Source: Metopolophium dirhodum
Taxonomy: Eukaryota; Arthropoda; Insecta; Hemiptera; Aphididae
DNA: 64,000 nucleotides
Direction: 5' to 3'
Assembly (NCBI RefSeq): GCF_019925205.1
Contig: NC_083560.1
Coordinates: forward strand, 97,244,083 to 97,308,082
Shown: piece by piece, positions 11,412 to 21,854 of the stretch
Layout: every line of letters begins with the position of its first letter
How positions within the stretch are numbered: position 1 is the first letter of the stretch
Notes under the pieces: model-generated
Database searches by the model: none
Told to the model about the DNA's origin: nothing
What the model saw: the letters and a program-made list of their open reading frames with translations, nothing else
Program-made: the position numbers and the translations under genes

Positions 11412-11754
11412 TGTTGTGGAAAAACAATCAATTAAAGAGTTTACAATTATTATTATAATTTTATATTACTAAAACCCTATCAGTACTTTAATCTTTTTTT
11501 GTTATTGTGCGAGGGGAGGGGCATCAGTATACACACATATATATATATACGAGTGTGGGTATGTGCGTACGTAACACAAGTTTCTTTTTTTTTTTGTATA
11601 TAAACAGCTGAAGAGACTTTATAAATATTATTGTCAAAGAAAATAAAGTCTCTCAAACCTTATAAGTTGCGTTTTTAAACGCGGTACATTTAAAATTACA
11701 AATAGTTGATATTAATTTACATTTTAAAAACAACGATAAGTATTATTTTTAAAA
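11412..11754. promoter_or_regulatory. Divergent promoter region of protease and RING genes
   Basis: This 343-bp spacer contains a TATATAAA box at about 11597 pointing right. It also has an ATAAG motif at 11737-11741, 14 nt before the RING gene's ATG, which fits the late-promoter core of baculovirus-like viruses. No comparable box was obvious for the leftward protease gene. Confidence 0.45.
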
Positions 11755-13089
11755 ATGAATTTAAACAATACAACTACAAATGATTCATCAATCGAACCTA
11801 CAACGATTGCAAATACTACTACTACTACAACAACAACAACAACAACAATTGCTGTTATTCCAACGGTCGTAAACAATAACGGTATTTTGGCTGGTGTTTC
11901 GAAAATTATGGTAAATAATAAATTAAAACGTACTCGTCAAAGCTTTTTAGTAAAACCGTATTCAACTAAACCGTATCCTATGGCTAAAGAAAAAAAAGAA
12001 TTTTCTTCCGACCGATTTAAACATTCAACAAGATTAAATATTTTGAAAAATTTTTTAATAAAACTCGATAATCATAAGAAAAACAATTCAAATGAAAATC
12101 GTTCGGTGTCTAAAAAAAAGGTAATAGAGAATTGGACGGTCAACGATCAAACACTATTTTTTGAAGAAAATCCAAATTTGTTAAGATTTAAGAATTTTCA
12201 AAAATTTATAACAAATTTTGATATTTCAAAAGTTGAAAATCATGTAACCAGCAGTGTATGGTTTTTGAATGCAAATTTTTGTCCTGTATGCATGGATTCA
12301 AATATTGTAAAAAAGTTTTCTAAAATCAATCATTGTCAACACATCATATGCAAAGAATGTTTAGACAATATAATATCTCTTAGTACGACGGTTTTAAGCA
12401 CTTGTCCACAATGTCGAGGCGATATAACAAGTTACGAAACGTATGACGCAGATAGAGCAAGTTTAGAGTATAAAATAAACGTATCCCCTGTTCGTAACTT
12501 TTCTTTAAAAAAACATCTCATAATACCTTCGACAATTAGAAGTTATAATACCGATTTATTTTCGTTTGAACCAATATCCATAATCCCAGAAAATTTTACT
12601 GCAAATTCGTTACAACTTCGAGCCGTTGGATTTTTATTGATTAATGAAATAATTCAAAAATTTGCAGAAATATTGTTAAAATTGTGTAATTGTACGGTAC
12701 GTAATGTAAAATTTATATTACAAAGAATAAAAAATCTATTCAAATCTCCAAAAATGGCAGTAAACGTTTATATATTAGCTGACGAACAATTTTATAGAAA
12801 ATTTCCCGTAAACGTCGTCCCCTTTATGCGAGCTTTTATGTGGGTTCTTAACCATAAAATAATTCTAAATTATTACAATAAAACTGTCGGTGGAATTGTA
12901 TATAATTTAATAAATGTTCGTGAAGAATTTATACATGTACACAATTGGTTAGTAGATTTTTCAAGAATAGACCGAGTGCGAACGTTAAACGATAAATTGA
13001 AATCTTTTCGCGCACAAGACATACCTCTTTCGATATTAAGACCGGATAATATTATTGATAATTATTTAATGAATATACATAATTTATAA
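11755..13089 (+). CDS. RING-finger protein (putative E3 ubiquitin ligase)
   Basis: The 444-residue product has a Thr-rich low-complexity N-terminus coded by ACA/ACT repeats and a basic region. A C3HC4 RING lies at about residues 176-222: C-x2-C, C-x-H, C-x2-C and a final CPQC. The rest is a largely helical C-terminal half. Family knowledge: RING proteins recruit E2 enzymes for ubiquitin transfer, and insect large DNA viruses use them as regulators and immune modulators. The target here is unknown. A second gene with RING plus long C-terminal region lies at the right edge (62494-64000) and may be a paralogue. The ATG sits 14 nt after an ATAAG. Confidence 0.75.
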   Translation: MNLNNTTTNDSSIEPTTIANTTTTTTTTTTTIAVIPTVVNNNGILAGVSKIMVNNKLKRTRQSFLVKPYSTKPYPMAKEKKEFSSDRFKHSTRLNILKNFLIKLDNHKKNNSNENRSVSKKKVIENWTVNDQTLFFEENPNLLRFKNFQKFITNFDISKVENHVTSSVWFLNANFCPVCMDSNIVKKFSKINHCQHIICKECLDNIISLSTTVLSTCPQCRGDITSYETYDADRASLEYKINVSPVRNFSLKKHLIIPSTIRSYNTDLFSFEPISIIPENFTANSLQLRAVGFLLINEIIQKFAEILLKLCNCTVRNVKFILQRIKNLFKSPKMAVNVYILADEQFYRKFPVNVVPFMRAFMWVLNHKIILNYYNKTVGGIVYNLINVREEFIHVHNWLVDFSRIDRVRTLNDKLKSFRAQDIPLSILRPDNIIDNYLMNIHNL

Positions 13090-13469
13090 TATTTTTATGT
13101 TTGTATTTTTTTTTTTTTGTTAAACGTATATAGTAACGTATATAGTAACGTAATAGTAACGTTTTTATTTTGTTTAAATTTTATTTTTTTTTTTAGAAAA
13201 TATGATTGTAATATATTGTACTTTTTTTTTATAAAACACAAATAAAAATTAATAATAAAGATCTGTAAAAAGTTGTATTTTTTTCGTTATTGTTTAGTAA
13301 AAAAAAAAAATTATATATATATAATGTACAATATGTTTGTAACACGTTGATTTATTAGAAATAAAACGTATAATTATATCGCTTTATTCAGAATATAGTA
13401 GTATTGAAATAATAAAGGTAAAAAATTTTAATGAGTATTACGTAAACAGTACTACTAATTAGCAAAATA
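13090..13469. other. AT-rich spacer with small GTAACGTATATA repeats
   Basis: A TATAGTAACG word repeats three times near 13128-13160, amid poly(T) tracts and AATAAA signals. No gene is seen. Confidence 0.5.
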
Positions 13470-16400
13470 ATGAGTTTATTATTTTCAACAAATTTTGTAC
13501 CTCAAACATCTGAAAGTAGTGAAAATACATATTCTGTTATTCAAATACGTTTAAACCCTGATCTTGACGTCCAAACCACAATAAATTTCATAGATACTTT
13601 ACAATTAATTAAAGACCTAGAAATCTCAATAGAAAATATAAACAAACACGTAACGGAGTTTCGAACAAACATTATTACCGTTCAAAACCGTTTTTTGGAT
13701 GCGTATCAACATAAGAAAGTTTCCACACAAATTCAAGAAAAACTAGACGTGTCCGTAAATATTACTAAACAAATTTTTTCAGCAGTAGATTTTTGGATAA
13801 ATATTTATAACGATTGTGTAATAGACATTTACGACGCTATTCGAGCGTACGACCGTGTAAAAAATGATTTAATAAAATTGCACCATGACATAGAAACTAA
13901 ACAAAACAATGAAAATTATTTTAAATTATTAGAATTTGACAAAAAACAAACATTGATGAACCGTATAAAAAAAGAAACTGAAAAACTTTTTGAAAAAGAC
14001 CAACGTTTACATAACCACGTTAAAGAACTTGTAACTCTTGTGAAAGAATTCAATCGGGGACACATACCAACAAATAAAATATCCGGTAATTATGTAAATA
14101 TTTACGCTATAAACGACGTAATGAAATCCGTTTCTGGACAAAATATTATACCTTTAGAAATTTTAATCGCAGGCATGTACCAATATCAAACTGACGATAA
14201 ATTATTAAATAGTGTATACGGTTTAAATATCGATACTCGTAAATGGAATAACGTCAAACCTGATACATTGTCGGATATAAATTTTCAATCTAACAACACG
14301 ACAACTTCTGCCGAAGAAATAACGAAACATATAATAACGGATTTTAACGACGTTAAAAATAAACTTGACAAATTTTCGGCTATTGCCAGTTATGCTAATA
14401 ATACTTGTTCGCAATTATTTGGTAACAAAAATAATCCACCTTTGCCCAATACTGATTTACATTCCCACCAAATACAAGAAATTTGTAAACTTGTAGTAAA
14501 TCATATATTAGACACGTACATGAAAGATAAAAAACCAACAATAGTCGAAAAAAATTCTATACAAAAAACATCACCACCACCACCACCACCACCACCACCA
14601 CCACCACCAAGTATTGACGACCGCCAACCAAATCGTAAAATTATTACAGCAAAAAAACCGTCAACAATTAAAATCCAAACGATGGACAAGGCTGCGGTAG
14701 AAACTTTAAAAAATAAAATAAAACAATTAGAAATGGAAATACTTGGCTTGAAAGAGAAACACAGTAGAGAGCAAACAGAAAAGAATGATTTAATAAGAGC
14801 AATAACTGTAGATTTAGACAAGAATGAAAAAAAATATGACAATTCTGAGCTGCATATGCAAGAACGTAACAGAGAGAATTTAGAAAAGTTCGCGGAAGAA
14901 CTCAAGGTGAAAAAAAATGAAATACAAAAATTAAAAGATCAATTATCCGATACACGACAGAGTTTAGATGGTTGTAACAAAAATCGTTTAGAACAAAAAC
15001 AAATGTATTCGGAAAAAATTCAAGATTTAGAAAAACAAATAAAAGAGTTACAAAATACAAATGTAACGGTGTTGCAAAATTCCGAAAATTCAAAGATTAT
15101 TGAAAATTTAAATATAGAATTGGTACAAACAAAAGAAAAAATGACAAACGACGAAATGATATCAACACAAACTATATCACAATTACAATTATTTATAACG
15201 CAGTTACAGCAAACCATAAGTGAATTAGGTGATAAAATTGCAAAAATTTATGAAAGACCAGAATTTAATCAACATATCGAGCTTATAGAAAAATTGATAA
15301 ACGAACGCGATGCTCTTCAGAAAAAAATAAATAACACAAACGAATCTATGGATTTGGACCAATTAGATGTAAACGCTGTGGCACATGAATTGTCAACATT
15401 CGATTCGGACATGTTTAATAACATTTCCATGTCTTTACCACCAGTACAGCACGGTAGCCGCCGTAAAAATGAAAATAAAATTTCTTTACAAAAATTAATA
15501 GAAGACTTAATGAATCAACACCAAGAATACGAATCTTATACCAAACAAATAATAATTATGCTGTTAAACTATATTGAAACTGATCCGAACGTTTCAAAAG
15601 TTTTTGAAGAACCTTTAAAAGCGTTATATAAGGCACGAGTAGCTTTGAAAAAGACTCACACCCGGGTAATAGGAAAATTAAAGTTTCTACAGGGTAAATT
15701 GTTTGAAAAACAAAAAAAATTCAAGAAAAAAAATATACGTAAAATTAAGAAATTTTATTTACACAATTCTGACAATTCGGAAAATGACGAAGACGACGCC
15801 GACGTGGATATTGAAAGCCAACAGTCGGAAATTTTACAAATTGAAAACAATACTGATAGACAACAACAAGGATCTAGTTTACAACCGCAACATATTGAAC
15901 TATCACCAACTTTATCGTGGCCTATTTCAGTAGAAAATGATACAAATTTCAATATCGCAGACGTTGCAAAAACATGGAAATTTAATAACGACAGTGATGA
16001 TGATGATGATGATGATGATATAATAACTGTTAATAATTCAAATACCGAAAACGCACAAATCGCACACCGACAGCATATTGAATCTAATTTACCGTTAATG
16101 CCAGAAACAACATTGTTACCAATTTCTGAAAACAGATTTGAAAACGCAATTTCCTTATTTTTAAACTCTGATGAAAATATCGACGATAACATAAACATAC
16201 AAACGGAATCTAATAATATCATACCGTCAACAATGTCTGAAAACGAAAAAATAGAAATTAATCAAAATATTGTACCACAACAGGAAATATTACCGAAAAA
16301 TAGTGATATAAAAAAAAGGAGTGGCATTTTTATAAAAGATACTAAACCTTACAATAAAGATTTAAAAAAAGATAAAAAATCAAAAGACGAATTTTTACTT

Positions 16401-17489
16401 AATAAAATCATATTTAAACAAAGTCCTTTGGATACGGCTCTTTTGATTCCAACCGAGCCGTCAGATTTAAATTTGCCAATATTGTCAGATGACGATCAAC
16501 CAATGTCAGATGTATCAGATTTACCGTCCGAGTCATCAAACGTAAACGATATAGCTGTGGAAACTTGTAAACGTAAAGTAGGATCTGATCTTTGTTTAGA
16601 TATTTCCGAAAACGAACAAGCCAATCATATACCAAAAATGAGATCCATAGTTTATAACGAAAAAAATAATAAAAAAAAATCTTTAATAACGGCTGAACAA
16701 GAAGAAAAAAATAAAATACTAAAATTATGGGATAATGACTATTCAAACACGGATTCCGATACTAACAGTAGTTTATCTAGTATATCGACAAATCAAAGCA
16801 ATTTACAACGGCAATCTTTTAAAAATATCGCAATGCCTGCGATAATCGAAGAAACTAATTTTAACGATATACCGGTTAAATGTTTCACCAACTATGATGA
16901 TTTTCTAAATTTTGTTAAACTTCAAACGGTTGCTCCTCCCGAAACAGAATATCCCCCGGTAAACAATACATGGCCGTTCGAGTATAACAATGACGCTTTG
17001 ACCTGTAATGAAAAAGAACAATTATGTGATTTAACAATGAAAGATTATATAAACGAAACTAGTAAGGAAATCACGTCACTAAATCGGCTGGTATCGATTT
17101 TTAATGTTATATCTCATAGTTGGGTATATGATGACATTACAGCTTTGTTTATACACACCATTGCGGCTCGAATCGCAAGACATTTAAAGTCTCATATGTT
17201 ACCTGAAGTATTTACTCAAGATCTGGAGAGAATGGTAACAAAATCAAAAAATGAGGTTAAAAAACATTTTGAATATGATTTAATAAAAAATCATAACAAT
17301 ATAGATTTCTTAACAAGTGATGTTCACCATTTGAATTCTATTTTAACTCAATTACCAGATCATCATTCGTTTAGAGATTTTAAAAACTATTTACAACTTT
17401 TAAAACGCAAATTTCTAAAAATTTTAAAAACAGAACACTATGACACTCTTATGGATTCAAATAGTTCTGCAGAATCTATATCGGATTGA
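13470..17489 (+). CDS. Giant coiled-coil protein with polyproline tract; desmoplakin-like candidate
   Basis: A single 1,339-residue frame begins with an ATG. Order: a helical N-terminal region (1-350); a polyproline run (about 367-380) coded by CCA repeats; a long heptad-rich coiled coil (about 395-620); a second helical block; an acidic disordered region with an Asp run (about 842-850); and a helical C-terminal domain (about 1180-1330). Baculoviruses and nudiviruses carry a large coiled-coil core protein called desmoplakin-like (Ac66 in baculoviruses), involved in nucleocapsid egress. The size and coil suggest a relative, but coiled coils resemble each other by composition, so this is tentative. 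Polyproline tracts can bind profilin or SH3/WW domains, so an actin link is possible. Confidence 0.55.
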   Translation: MSLLFSTNFVPQTSESSENTYSVIQIRLNPDLDVQTTINFIDTLQLIKDLEISIENINKHVTEFRTNIITVQNRFLDAYQHKKVSTQIQEKLDVSVNITKQIFSAVDFWINIYNDCVIDIYDAIRAYDRVKNDLIKLHHDIETKQNNENYFKLLEFDKKQTLMNRIKKETEKLFEKDQRLHNHVKELVTLVKEFNRGHIPTNKISGNYVNIYAINDVMKSVSGQNIIPLEILIAGMYQYQTDDKLLNSVYGLNIDTRKWNNVKPDTLSDINFQSNNTTTSAEEITKHIITDFNDVKNKLDKFSAIASYANNTCSQLFGNKNNPPLPNTDLHSHQIQEICKLVVNHILDTYMKDKKPTIVEKNSIQKTSPPPPPPPPPPPPSIDDRQPNRKIITAKKPSTIKIQTMDKAAVETLKNKIKQLEMEILGLKEKHSREQTEKNDLIRAITVDLDKNEKKYDNSELHMQERNRENLEKFAEELKVKKNEIQKLKDQLSDTRQSLDGCNKNRLEQKQMYSEKIQDLEKQIKELQNTNVTVLQNSENSKIIENLNIELVQTKEKMTNDEMISTQTISQLQLFITQLQQTISELGDKIAKIYERPEFNQHIELIEKLINERDALQKKINNTNESMDLDQLDVNAVAHELSTFDSDMFNNISMSLPPVQHGSRRKNENKISLQKLIEDLMNQHQEYESYTKQIIIMLLNYIETDPNVSKVFEEPLKALYKARVALKKTHTRVIGKLKFLQGKLFEKQKKFKKKNIRKIKKFYLHNSDNSENDEDDADVDIESQQSEILQIENNTDRQQQGSSLQPQHIELSPTLSWPISVENDTNFNIADVAKTWKFNNDSDDDDDDDDIITVNNSNTENAQIAHRQHIESNLPLMPETTLLPISENRFENAISLFLNSDENIDDNINIQTESNNIIPSTMSENEKIEINQNIVPQQEILPKNSDIKKRSGIFIKDTKPYNKDLKKDKKSKDEFLLNKIIFKQSPLDTALLIPTEPSDLNLPILSDDDQPMSDVSDLPSESSNVNDIAVETCKRKVGSDLCLDISENEQANHIPKMRSIVYNEKNNKKKSLITAEQEEKNKILKLWDNDYSNTDSDTNSSLSSISTNQSNLQRQSFKNIAMPAIIEETNFNDIPVKCFTNYDDFLNFVKLQTVAPPETEYPPVNNTWPFEYNNDALTCNEKEQLCDLTMKDYINETSKEITSLNRLVSIFNVISHSWVYDDITALFIHTIAARIARHLKSHMLPEVFTQDLERMVTKSKNEVKKHFEYDLIKNHNNIDFLTSDVHHLNSILTQLPDHHSFRDFKNYLQLLKRKFLKILKTEHYDTLMDSNSSAESISD

Positions 17490-17667
17490 TATTTTTTTAT
17501 TTCATAGAAAATATCACAACATAGAATACAAAAAATTATATTCATATGTCGATCATATTTTTTTTATAACATTGTCCTAAATGTGCAACTATTGCAACTT
17601 AATAAAAAAAAACAAAAAACATATTTGAAATAAATATATTTTTTATTTCGTACATAATACTATAATA

Positions 17668-18056
17668 TTAATTAAGACGTATCAATTGAACAATGTCTTT
17701 ATTCGGTACGTTGTACCAAGAATATGTGACAATTACTATTTTCCGATTGTCCATGAACACTGGTCCGGATAATAATTCAGCATCACGACTTGAAACAATT
17801 TGAACATTTGTAGCATTAAATTGATCTTTGAACTTTTTACGCTCGTATGCACTGGTTGCGTAAAATAATAACGCAGGTGATTTACAATATATGTAATTGT
17901 ATAACTGTTTGAAAAAAAAAAAATGTAAACACAATAAAATAATTAATTAATCATTGTTTTGATTTGGTCAAAACACACCTTAGGGTTCTGATCGTATAAT
18001 TTTCGACGACGTACGGCTGCTGTTTCAAACGGTAATCGGTTGACATTTGCAGACAT
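17668..18056 (-). CDS. Small spliced viral-block gene of unknown function (104 aa)
   Basis: Exon 1 runs 18056-17979, starting at an ATG and ending in AAG. The intron is 17978-17905 (74 nt), with GTGTGT at the donor and a pyrimidine-rich tract plus CAG at the acceptor. Exon 2 runs 17904-17668. The junction is in phase 0. Exon 2 alone has only a TTG start inside the pyrimidine tract, and exon 1 alone ends 12 codons past the donor, so splicing explains both halves. The product is basic at its N-terminus and then folded-looking, with no recognised domain. It sits between the convergent coiled-coil gene and the next spliced gene. Confidence 0.6.
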
Positions 18057-18425
18057 TATTATTCACGTTTTTTAATTTAATGCGTTTTTTCAAAACGTAT
18101 TCAAAAATATCAGAAATTATTTTAAACTACAATTTTTAAAATTTTATGCGAACGTTTGTCAAAAATGCATAATGTCCGTAGACATTTTTTGTCTTTAAGC
18201 AAATTTATAATGTTCAGATTTTACAACTCGTATTTTTACTTATAGGTGGGGATAGTAAAAAAAAAAATAGGAGGTGGAATTTTAGTTATTTTTTTTTTAT
18301 AATAATAATAATAATAATATCATCGTCATATTAAATTCTTTTAACATAATAATTTCAAGTCGTTGGTAAAAAAAATTATTCCGACACTACGCTTTGTCGT
18401 TGTTGTTATTATTATTATTATTATT

Positions 18426-19026
18426 ATGACTTTATATTGCGTACTTTTAAACGTAAACACTCGATCTTGTTTTTCATTTAAACCGCAAGAAGAATTATTT
18501 AATTCAAAACGTATTTTTTTATCTAATACTACTCTGTTACCACAGTCTGGGTCATATGATATTGTGTTTTTACATGGAACTCAAGCGTTAGAAATTGTAA
18601 CGCGTTTTGAAAAAAATGTGAGTCGTTGTCGTTTTTTATTTTAATATAAGAAATGAATAATATGTATTGTGTGTATTATAACGTCATAGTGAGAATATAA
18701 TTTAAAATAAAATGTCTTTATATAGTAATAATAATAGAATCTAATGTTGTTATATGTAGGAAGAAGAACAAACACCTCCAGTTTTTGACGCAGAAAACGT
18801 GACAAACACAACGTTTGGTATACAAACGGAAAACGTTTATACAATTTGGAAAGTTCCTATATATAGTTATCGTAGCGTTGATTATTCTAAAGAGTTTATT
18901 ACAAAAACACAGGCCAAACACGTTTACGAGTTATTACAAAAATATAAAGTATTGTATTTCACTAATTGCGACGATAATTATATAGAAAGTTTTGAAAATG
19001 CAATCAACTTCGTTTGGAAACACTAA
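18426..19026 (+). CDS. Spliced membrane-anchored small protein, possible 19-kDa/PIF-4-like envelope protein
   Basis: Exon 1 is 18426-18617, the intron 18618-18759 (142 nt, GTGAGT donor, TAG acceptor) and exon 2 18760-19026, in phase 0. Exon 1 begins at an ATG within a hydrophobic stretch and supplies a signal anchor, followed by a Cys-containing region. Exon 2 alone starts only at a GTG. Total length is about 152 residues. A short N-terminally anchored protein of about 19 kDa is a core envelope component (PIF-4) in baculoviruses and nudiviruses. The size and anchor fit, but I see no decisive motif, so the name is a guess. Its last 29 nt overlap the next gene's start, a compact viral arrangement. 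Confidence 0.5.
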
Positions 19027-19324
19027 GCTGGGTGCTAAATTAATACCAACTGCTTGTGAAAAAGCATGGAAACCTTTAAGATTCACCATGAGTTTGATTT
19101 TAATATTATGCATAATGACCAGCGTTATAATAATAAGTTGTTATTTGTACAATTATTATAAAGTAATTACACAAGGTGACGAAAAAGGTATGGCCGCAAA
19201 ATCTAAATTATTGTACTTAGGCTATTATAGTAGTATGACAACAAGTTTGCTAACAGTGGCCGCAATGTTCTACGCCATACCAAATGTCAATAAAATTATA
19301 TCATGCCCGGCCATAAACGAATAA
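18998..19324 (+). CDS. Small two-helix membrane protein
   Basis: The ATG at 18998 overlaps the end of the preceding gene in another frame and gives 108 residues. Two hydrophobic helices lie at about 29-52 and 77-95, with a conserved-looking polar link between them. It is followed by the LEF-4 gene on the same strand. Its position beside an anchored small protein suggests a virion-envelope role. No family is recognised. Confidence 0.55.
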   Translation: MQSTSFGNTKLGAKLIPTACEKAWKPLRFTMSLILILCIMTSVIIISCYLYNYYKVITQGDEKGMAAKSKLLYLGYYSSMTTSLLTVAAMFYAIPNVNKIISCPAINE

Positions 19325-19357
19325 ATTTTTACTTATTTTTTTTTTTGTCGTTTTAAG

Positions 19358-19393
19358 TATAAAAAGATCGACAAGAGACAGCATATGCACAGT
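19358..19393 (+). promoter_or_regulatory. Early-promoter-like TATA plus CAGT module upstream of LEF-4
   Basis: TATAAAAAG at 19358-19366 is followed by CAGT at 19390-19393, 32 nt downstream. That is the classical arrangement of baculovirus early promoters read by host RNA polymerase II. The LEF-4 ATG is at 19509. Confidence 0.5.
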
Positions 19394-19508
19394 AAACAAT
19401 TTGACATAGGACAATCATTAATTTTTTTTTTCACGACATCGGTCGTTTACAATATTGTAGATTTACTTTTTTCCACTACAGTCGTTGTCGTAGCCACAAT
19501 TACACAAT

Positions 19509-20879
19509 ATGGACGGCGAAACAATAACGCAAAATCAACGACGCGTATTACGTTCTGAATACGAACGCGAGAGTACGTTGCGTTTACCCATACACAAAGA
19601 CTTGTTTAAAAAAGTACACGCTTTGTTTCAAGATTCAGTCAGTGCAGAACCAATAAACAACAGTGATACGGTTTCACAGTGTGTTTGTGAAACTTTACAC
19701 GATAAAAGTTATGTTTTTCGAGAAACTGTAATATTAATTTTTGACGACGGATCACGGTTGGCGTCTAGAGTGTATCAAACAAAAAAAATCGAAACTCGTG
19801 ATCACGTAGCTGTATTGTTTGACGGTAGATTTTTTCCAATTTTACGAACTCAAGCCATAGAGACATTGTTACCGTTACCAAAATCGATGAAAAATTTGGG
19901 AAAAATTGTAAAAAGTATTTATCGAATAATACTCACGCCAATATCGTCGTCCGATGAAACAACGTCAGAGTATAAAACACGATTGTCGTACAACAAAGAA
20001 ATCGATGAAAATGGAATTTTCTATAACATTGCGTGCGAAACGGAATACAATGTAGATACAGAATACGACATGTTAGTAAAATTGGAAAATGAAATGCTTA
20101 AAGAATTTTTAAAATTTTTAAAATATATAAAATGTCCGATAGACAATCAAAATTTAAACGACTTGTTTGCATGTGTTGTGCCAAAAGTTCAGATATGGTC
20201 ATGCTTTGATCCTATAAAATCTTATAAATGGGCGTACAAGTGGAATGGAGTAAAAGCAAAAATGATGATTCAAAACGATATGGCTTTTGTGTGGCCAGAC
20301 GCCGACGCTGTTCATACAAAACCATATATCGGTAACGGTTTAAAATTATTAGATTCTATCAATTTTCAAGTAGAATTAATGTCAATGTGTATTGTATTGG
20401 TACAAGCGATATGTGTGTCGTTTTTTGATAAATTATACGTCATCGAACCGTCTACGAGTGTAAAATTTTTAGATCATTTGAGACCGTTGTTGACGGACGC
20501 ATGTGCCGTGCAAAGTCTTGACAATTCTACTTATTTACCAATATGTGTGCAAACATTTTACGATTCACCTAGACCTGACGATTACGATAAGTCTCTTTAC
20601 GATGGTTTTATATTAACGCAAGACACCATGTTGATTAAATGGAAACAACCCACAATCGATGCAAAATATTTAGGAGCAAGAAAATTTATGGTCGGTAACG
20701 GAACAAAATTGATAACTATAATTGTAGATGCCAGTGAACGTGCAGAAGAAAAATGTGAAGTGGATTGTATATATGAACTTTCGCCTAAACTATCAATTTT
20801 ACGAAAACGTACAGATCAATTATTGTGTAGTACTTATAGAGAATACGAAATTTTTGTCAAAAGTCTAGAACTCATGTGA
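19509..20879 (+). CDS. lef-4: LEF-4, viral RNA polymerase subunit with mRNA-capping activities
   Basis: This 456-residue protein is the usual LEF-4 length. The nucleotidyltransferase motif I is present as KWNGVK with candidate acceptor Lys244. Downstream motifs DGFIL (about 363-367) and IKWK (about 375-378) match motifs IV and V of the guanylyltransferase fold. Glu-rich strands in the N-terminal half (for example CETEY near 176-180) fit the tunnel-type RNA triphosphatase. Family knowledge: LEF-4 is one of four subunits of the baculovirus/nudivirus late RNA polymerase and carries triphosphatase and guanylyltransferase activity. The frame is intact. No other polymerase subunit (LEF-8, LEF-9, P47) was recognised in this window. 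Confidence 0.75.
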   Translation: MDGETITQNQRRVLRSEYERESTLRLPIHKDLFKKVHALFQDSVSAEPINNSDTVSQCVCETLHDKSYVFRETVILIFDDGSRLASRVYQTKKIETRDHVAVLFDGRFFPILRTQAIETLLPLPKSMKNLGKIVKSIYRIILTPISSSDETTSEYKTRLSYNKEIDENGIFYNIACETEYNVDTEYDMLVKLENEMLKEFLKFLKYIKCPIDNQNLNDLFACVVPKVQIWSCFDPIKSYKWAYKWNGVKAKMMIQNDMAFVWPDADAVHTKPYIGNGLKLLDSINFQVELMSMCIVLVQAICVSFFDKLYVIEPSTSVKFLDHLRPLLTDACAVQSLDNSTYLPICVQTFYDSPRPDDYDKSLYDGFILTQDTMLIKWKQPTIDAKYLGARKFMVGNGTKLITIIVDASERAEEKCEVDCIYELSPKLSILRKRTDQLLCSTYREYEIFVKSLELM

Positions 20880-21200
20880 CTATATGAAATGATAAAATGT
20901 ATTTGTAAAATAAAAGAAAACAATTGTTTGTAAAAAATTATTAGTATTTATTTGAATAGAAAAAAAAACGTTTCGTTTATTATTATTACATTATTTATTA
21001 TATTTTTTTTTTCAGGTAATGTTTGTCATTTGTAATTTTAGACTATATTATACGCATTACGTTGCATTTTGTTCTGCACAATGATATTATTTTATATTAT
21101 GTTAAAGATATAAAATTAAACATTGTCAATAAACACTATTAATAATAAAAAAAAAAATATATTATAAAAACGTATGTGTTTTAATTGATTCCAATCAGAC
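20880..21200. other. AT-rich spacer between convergent genes
   Basis: AATAAA-type signals occur for both flanking genes, and the rest is homopolymer-rich. No gene is seen. Confidence 0.5.
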
Positions 21201-21854
21201 TTATATTATAGACTTATCGTAAAAATATAAAAAGTCTTGTTCGGGTACATTTATTATACGGTTATCCAAGATAAGTTCACCAAAATCATTACGCATTATT
21301 ATCGAACGTTTAGATTTATCCATCACAAACCAATTACGTTTGTCTGATGCAAAAAACTTAGACACTCTAAAATATAATTCGTTAGTGATATTTATATGAT
21401 ATTCAGGTTTCAGATAAGCCGATTGTATAGTAAAATATTTTAACATTATAGCCATTTCAAAATCTGTTAAATTCTCGTTAATTGTTAAAACTATTTTTTC
21501 AGTTATGTCAAAATTAAATTTTTCTAATTTTATTATTTCTGTTTCTTTGCCGTTTTCCGCACATTTGTCTACGACCATTATAGACTTGTGAGAATAAGTG
21601 TCTCGTGTTCTACACCGAGAAGCGTCCAAACTATATATGTTTATTTTTGCACAAGGCGTAATGGGGTTTAAACTAAATCCAGATTCGTTTGGCGTACAAA
21701 CAGTCATTACGTCTATACCGAATATATCGCCAACTATAAATTTGTCGGCACGATTGAATACCGATATGGGTTTATTATAGTTTTTAAAAACATTACAATC
21801 CATGAAAACGCTCTCGTCAAAAAACGAAGAACACGTCGGTGTGGCGTTAATCAT
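21201..21854 (-). CDS. Hypothetical viral protein (217 aa)
   Basis: A clean ATG-initiated frame encodes a soluble-looking protein with several cysteines in the first half (CSSFF, DCNVF, TVCTP, PCAK, RCRT) and alternating hydrophobic residues typical of beta structure. There is no signal peptide, membrane helix or known motif. It ends convergent with LEF-4. Composition matches the viral block. It is probably real, with function unknown. Confidence 0.6.
   Translation of the reverse strand: MINATPTCSSFFDESVFMDCNVFKNYNKPISVFNRADKFIVGDIFGIDVMTVCTPNESGFSLNPITPCAKINIYSLDASRCRTRDTYSHKSIMVVDKCAENGKETEIIKLEKFNFDITEKIVLTINENLTDFEMAIMLKYFTIQSAYLKPEYHINITNELYFRVSKFFASDKRNWFVMDKSKRSIIMRNDFGELILDNRIINVPEQDFLYFYDKSII

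Noticed and set aside
14501..14905. Antisense frame with a Gly run
   Set aside because: It is the complement of the polyproline and coil region of the 1,339-residue gene. Its glycine tract is just the reverse of CCA repeats.
15755..16222. Ser-rich antisense frame
   Set aside because: It is a shadow of the Asp-rich part of the same coiled-coil gene.
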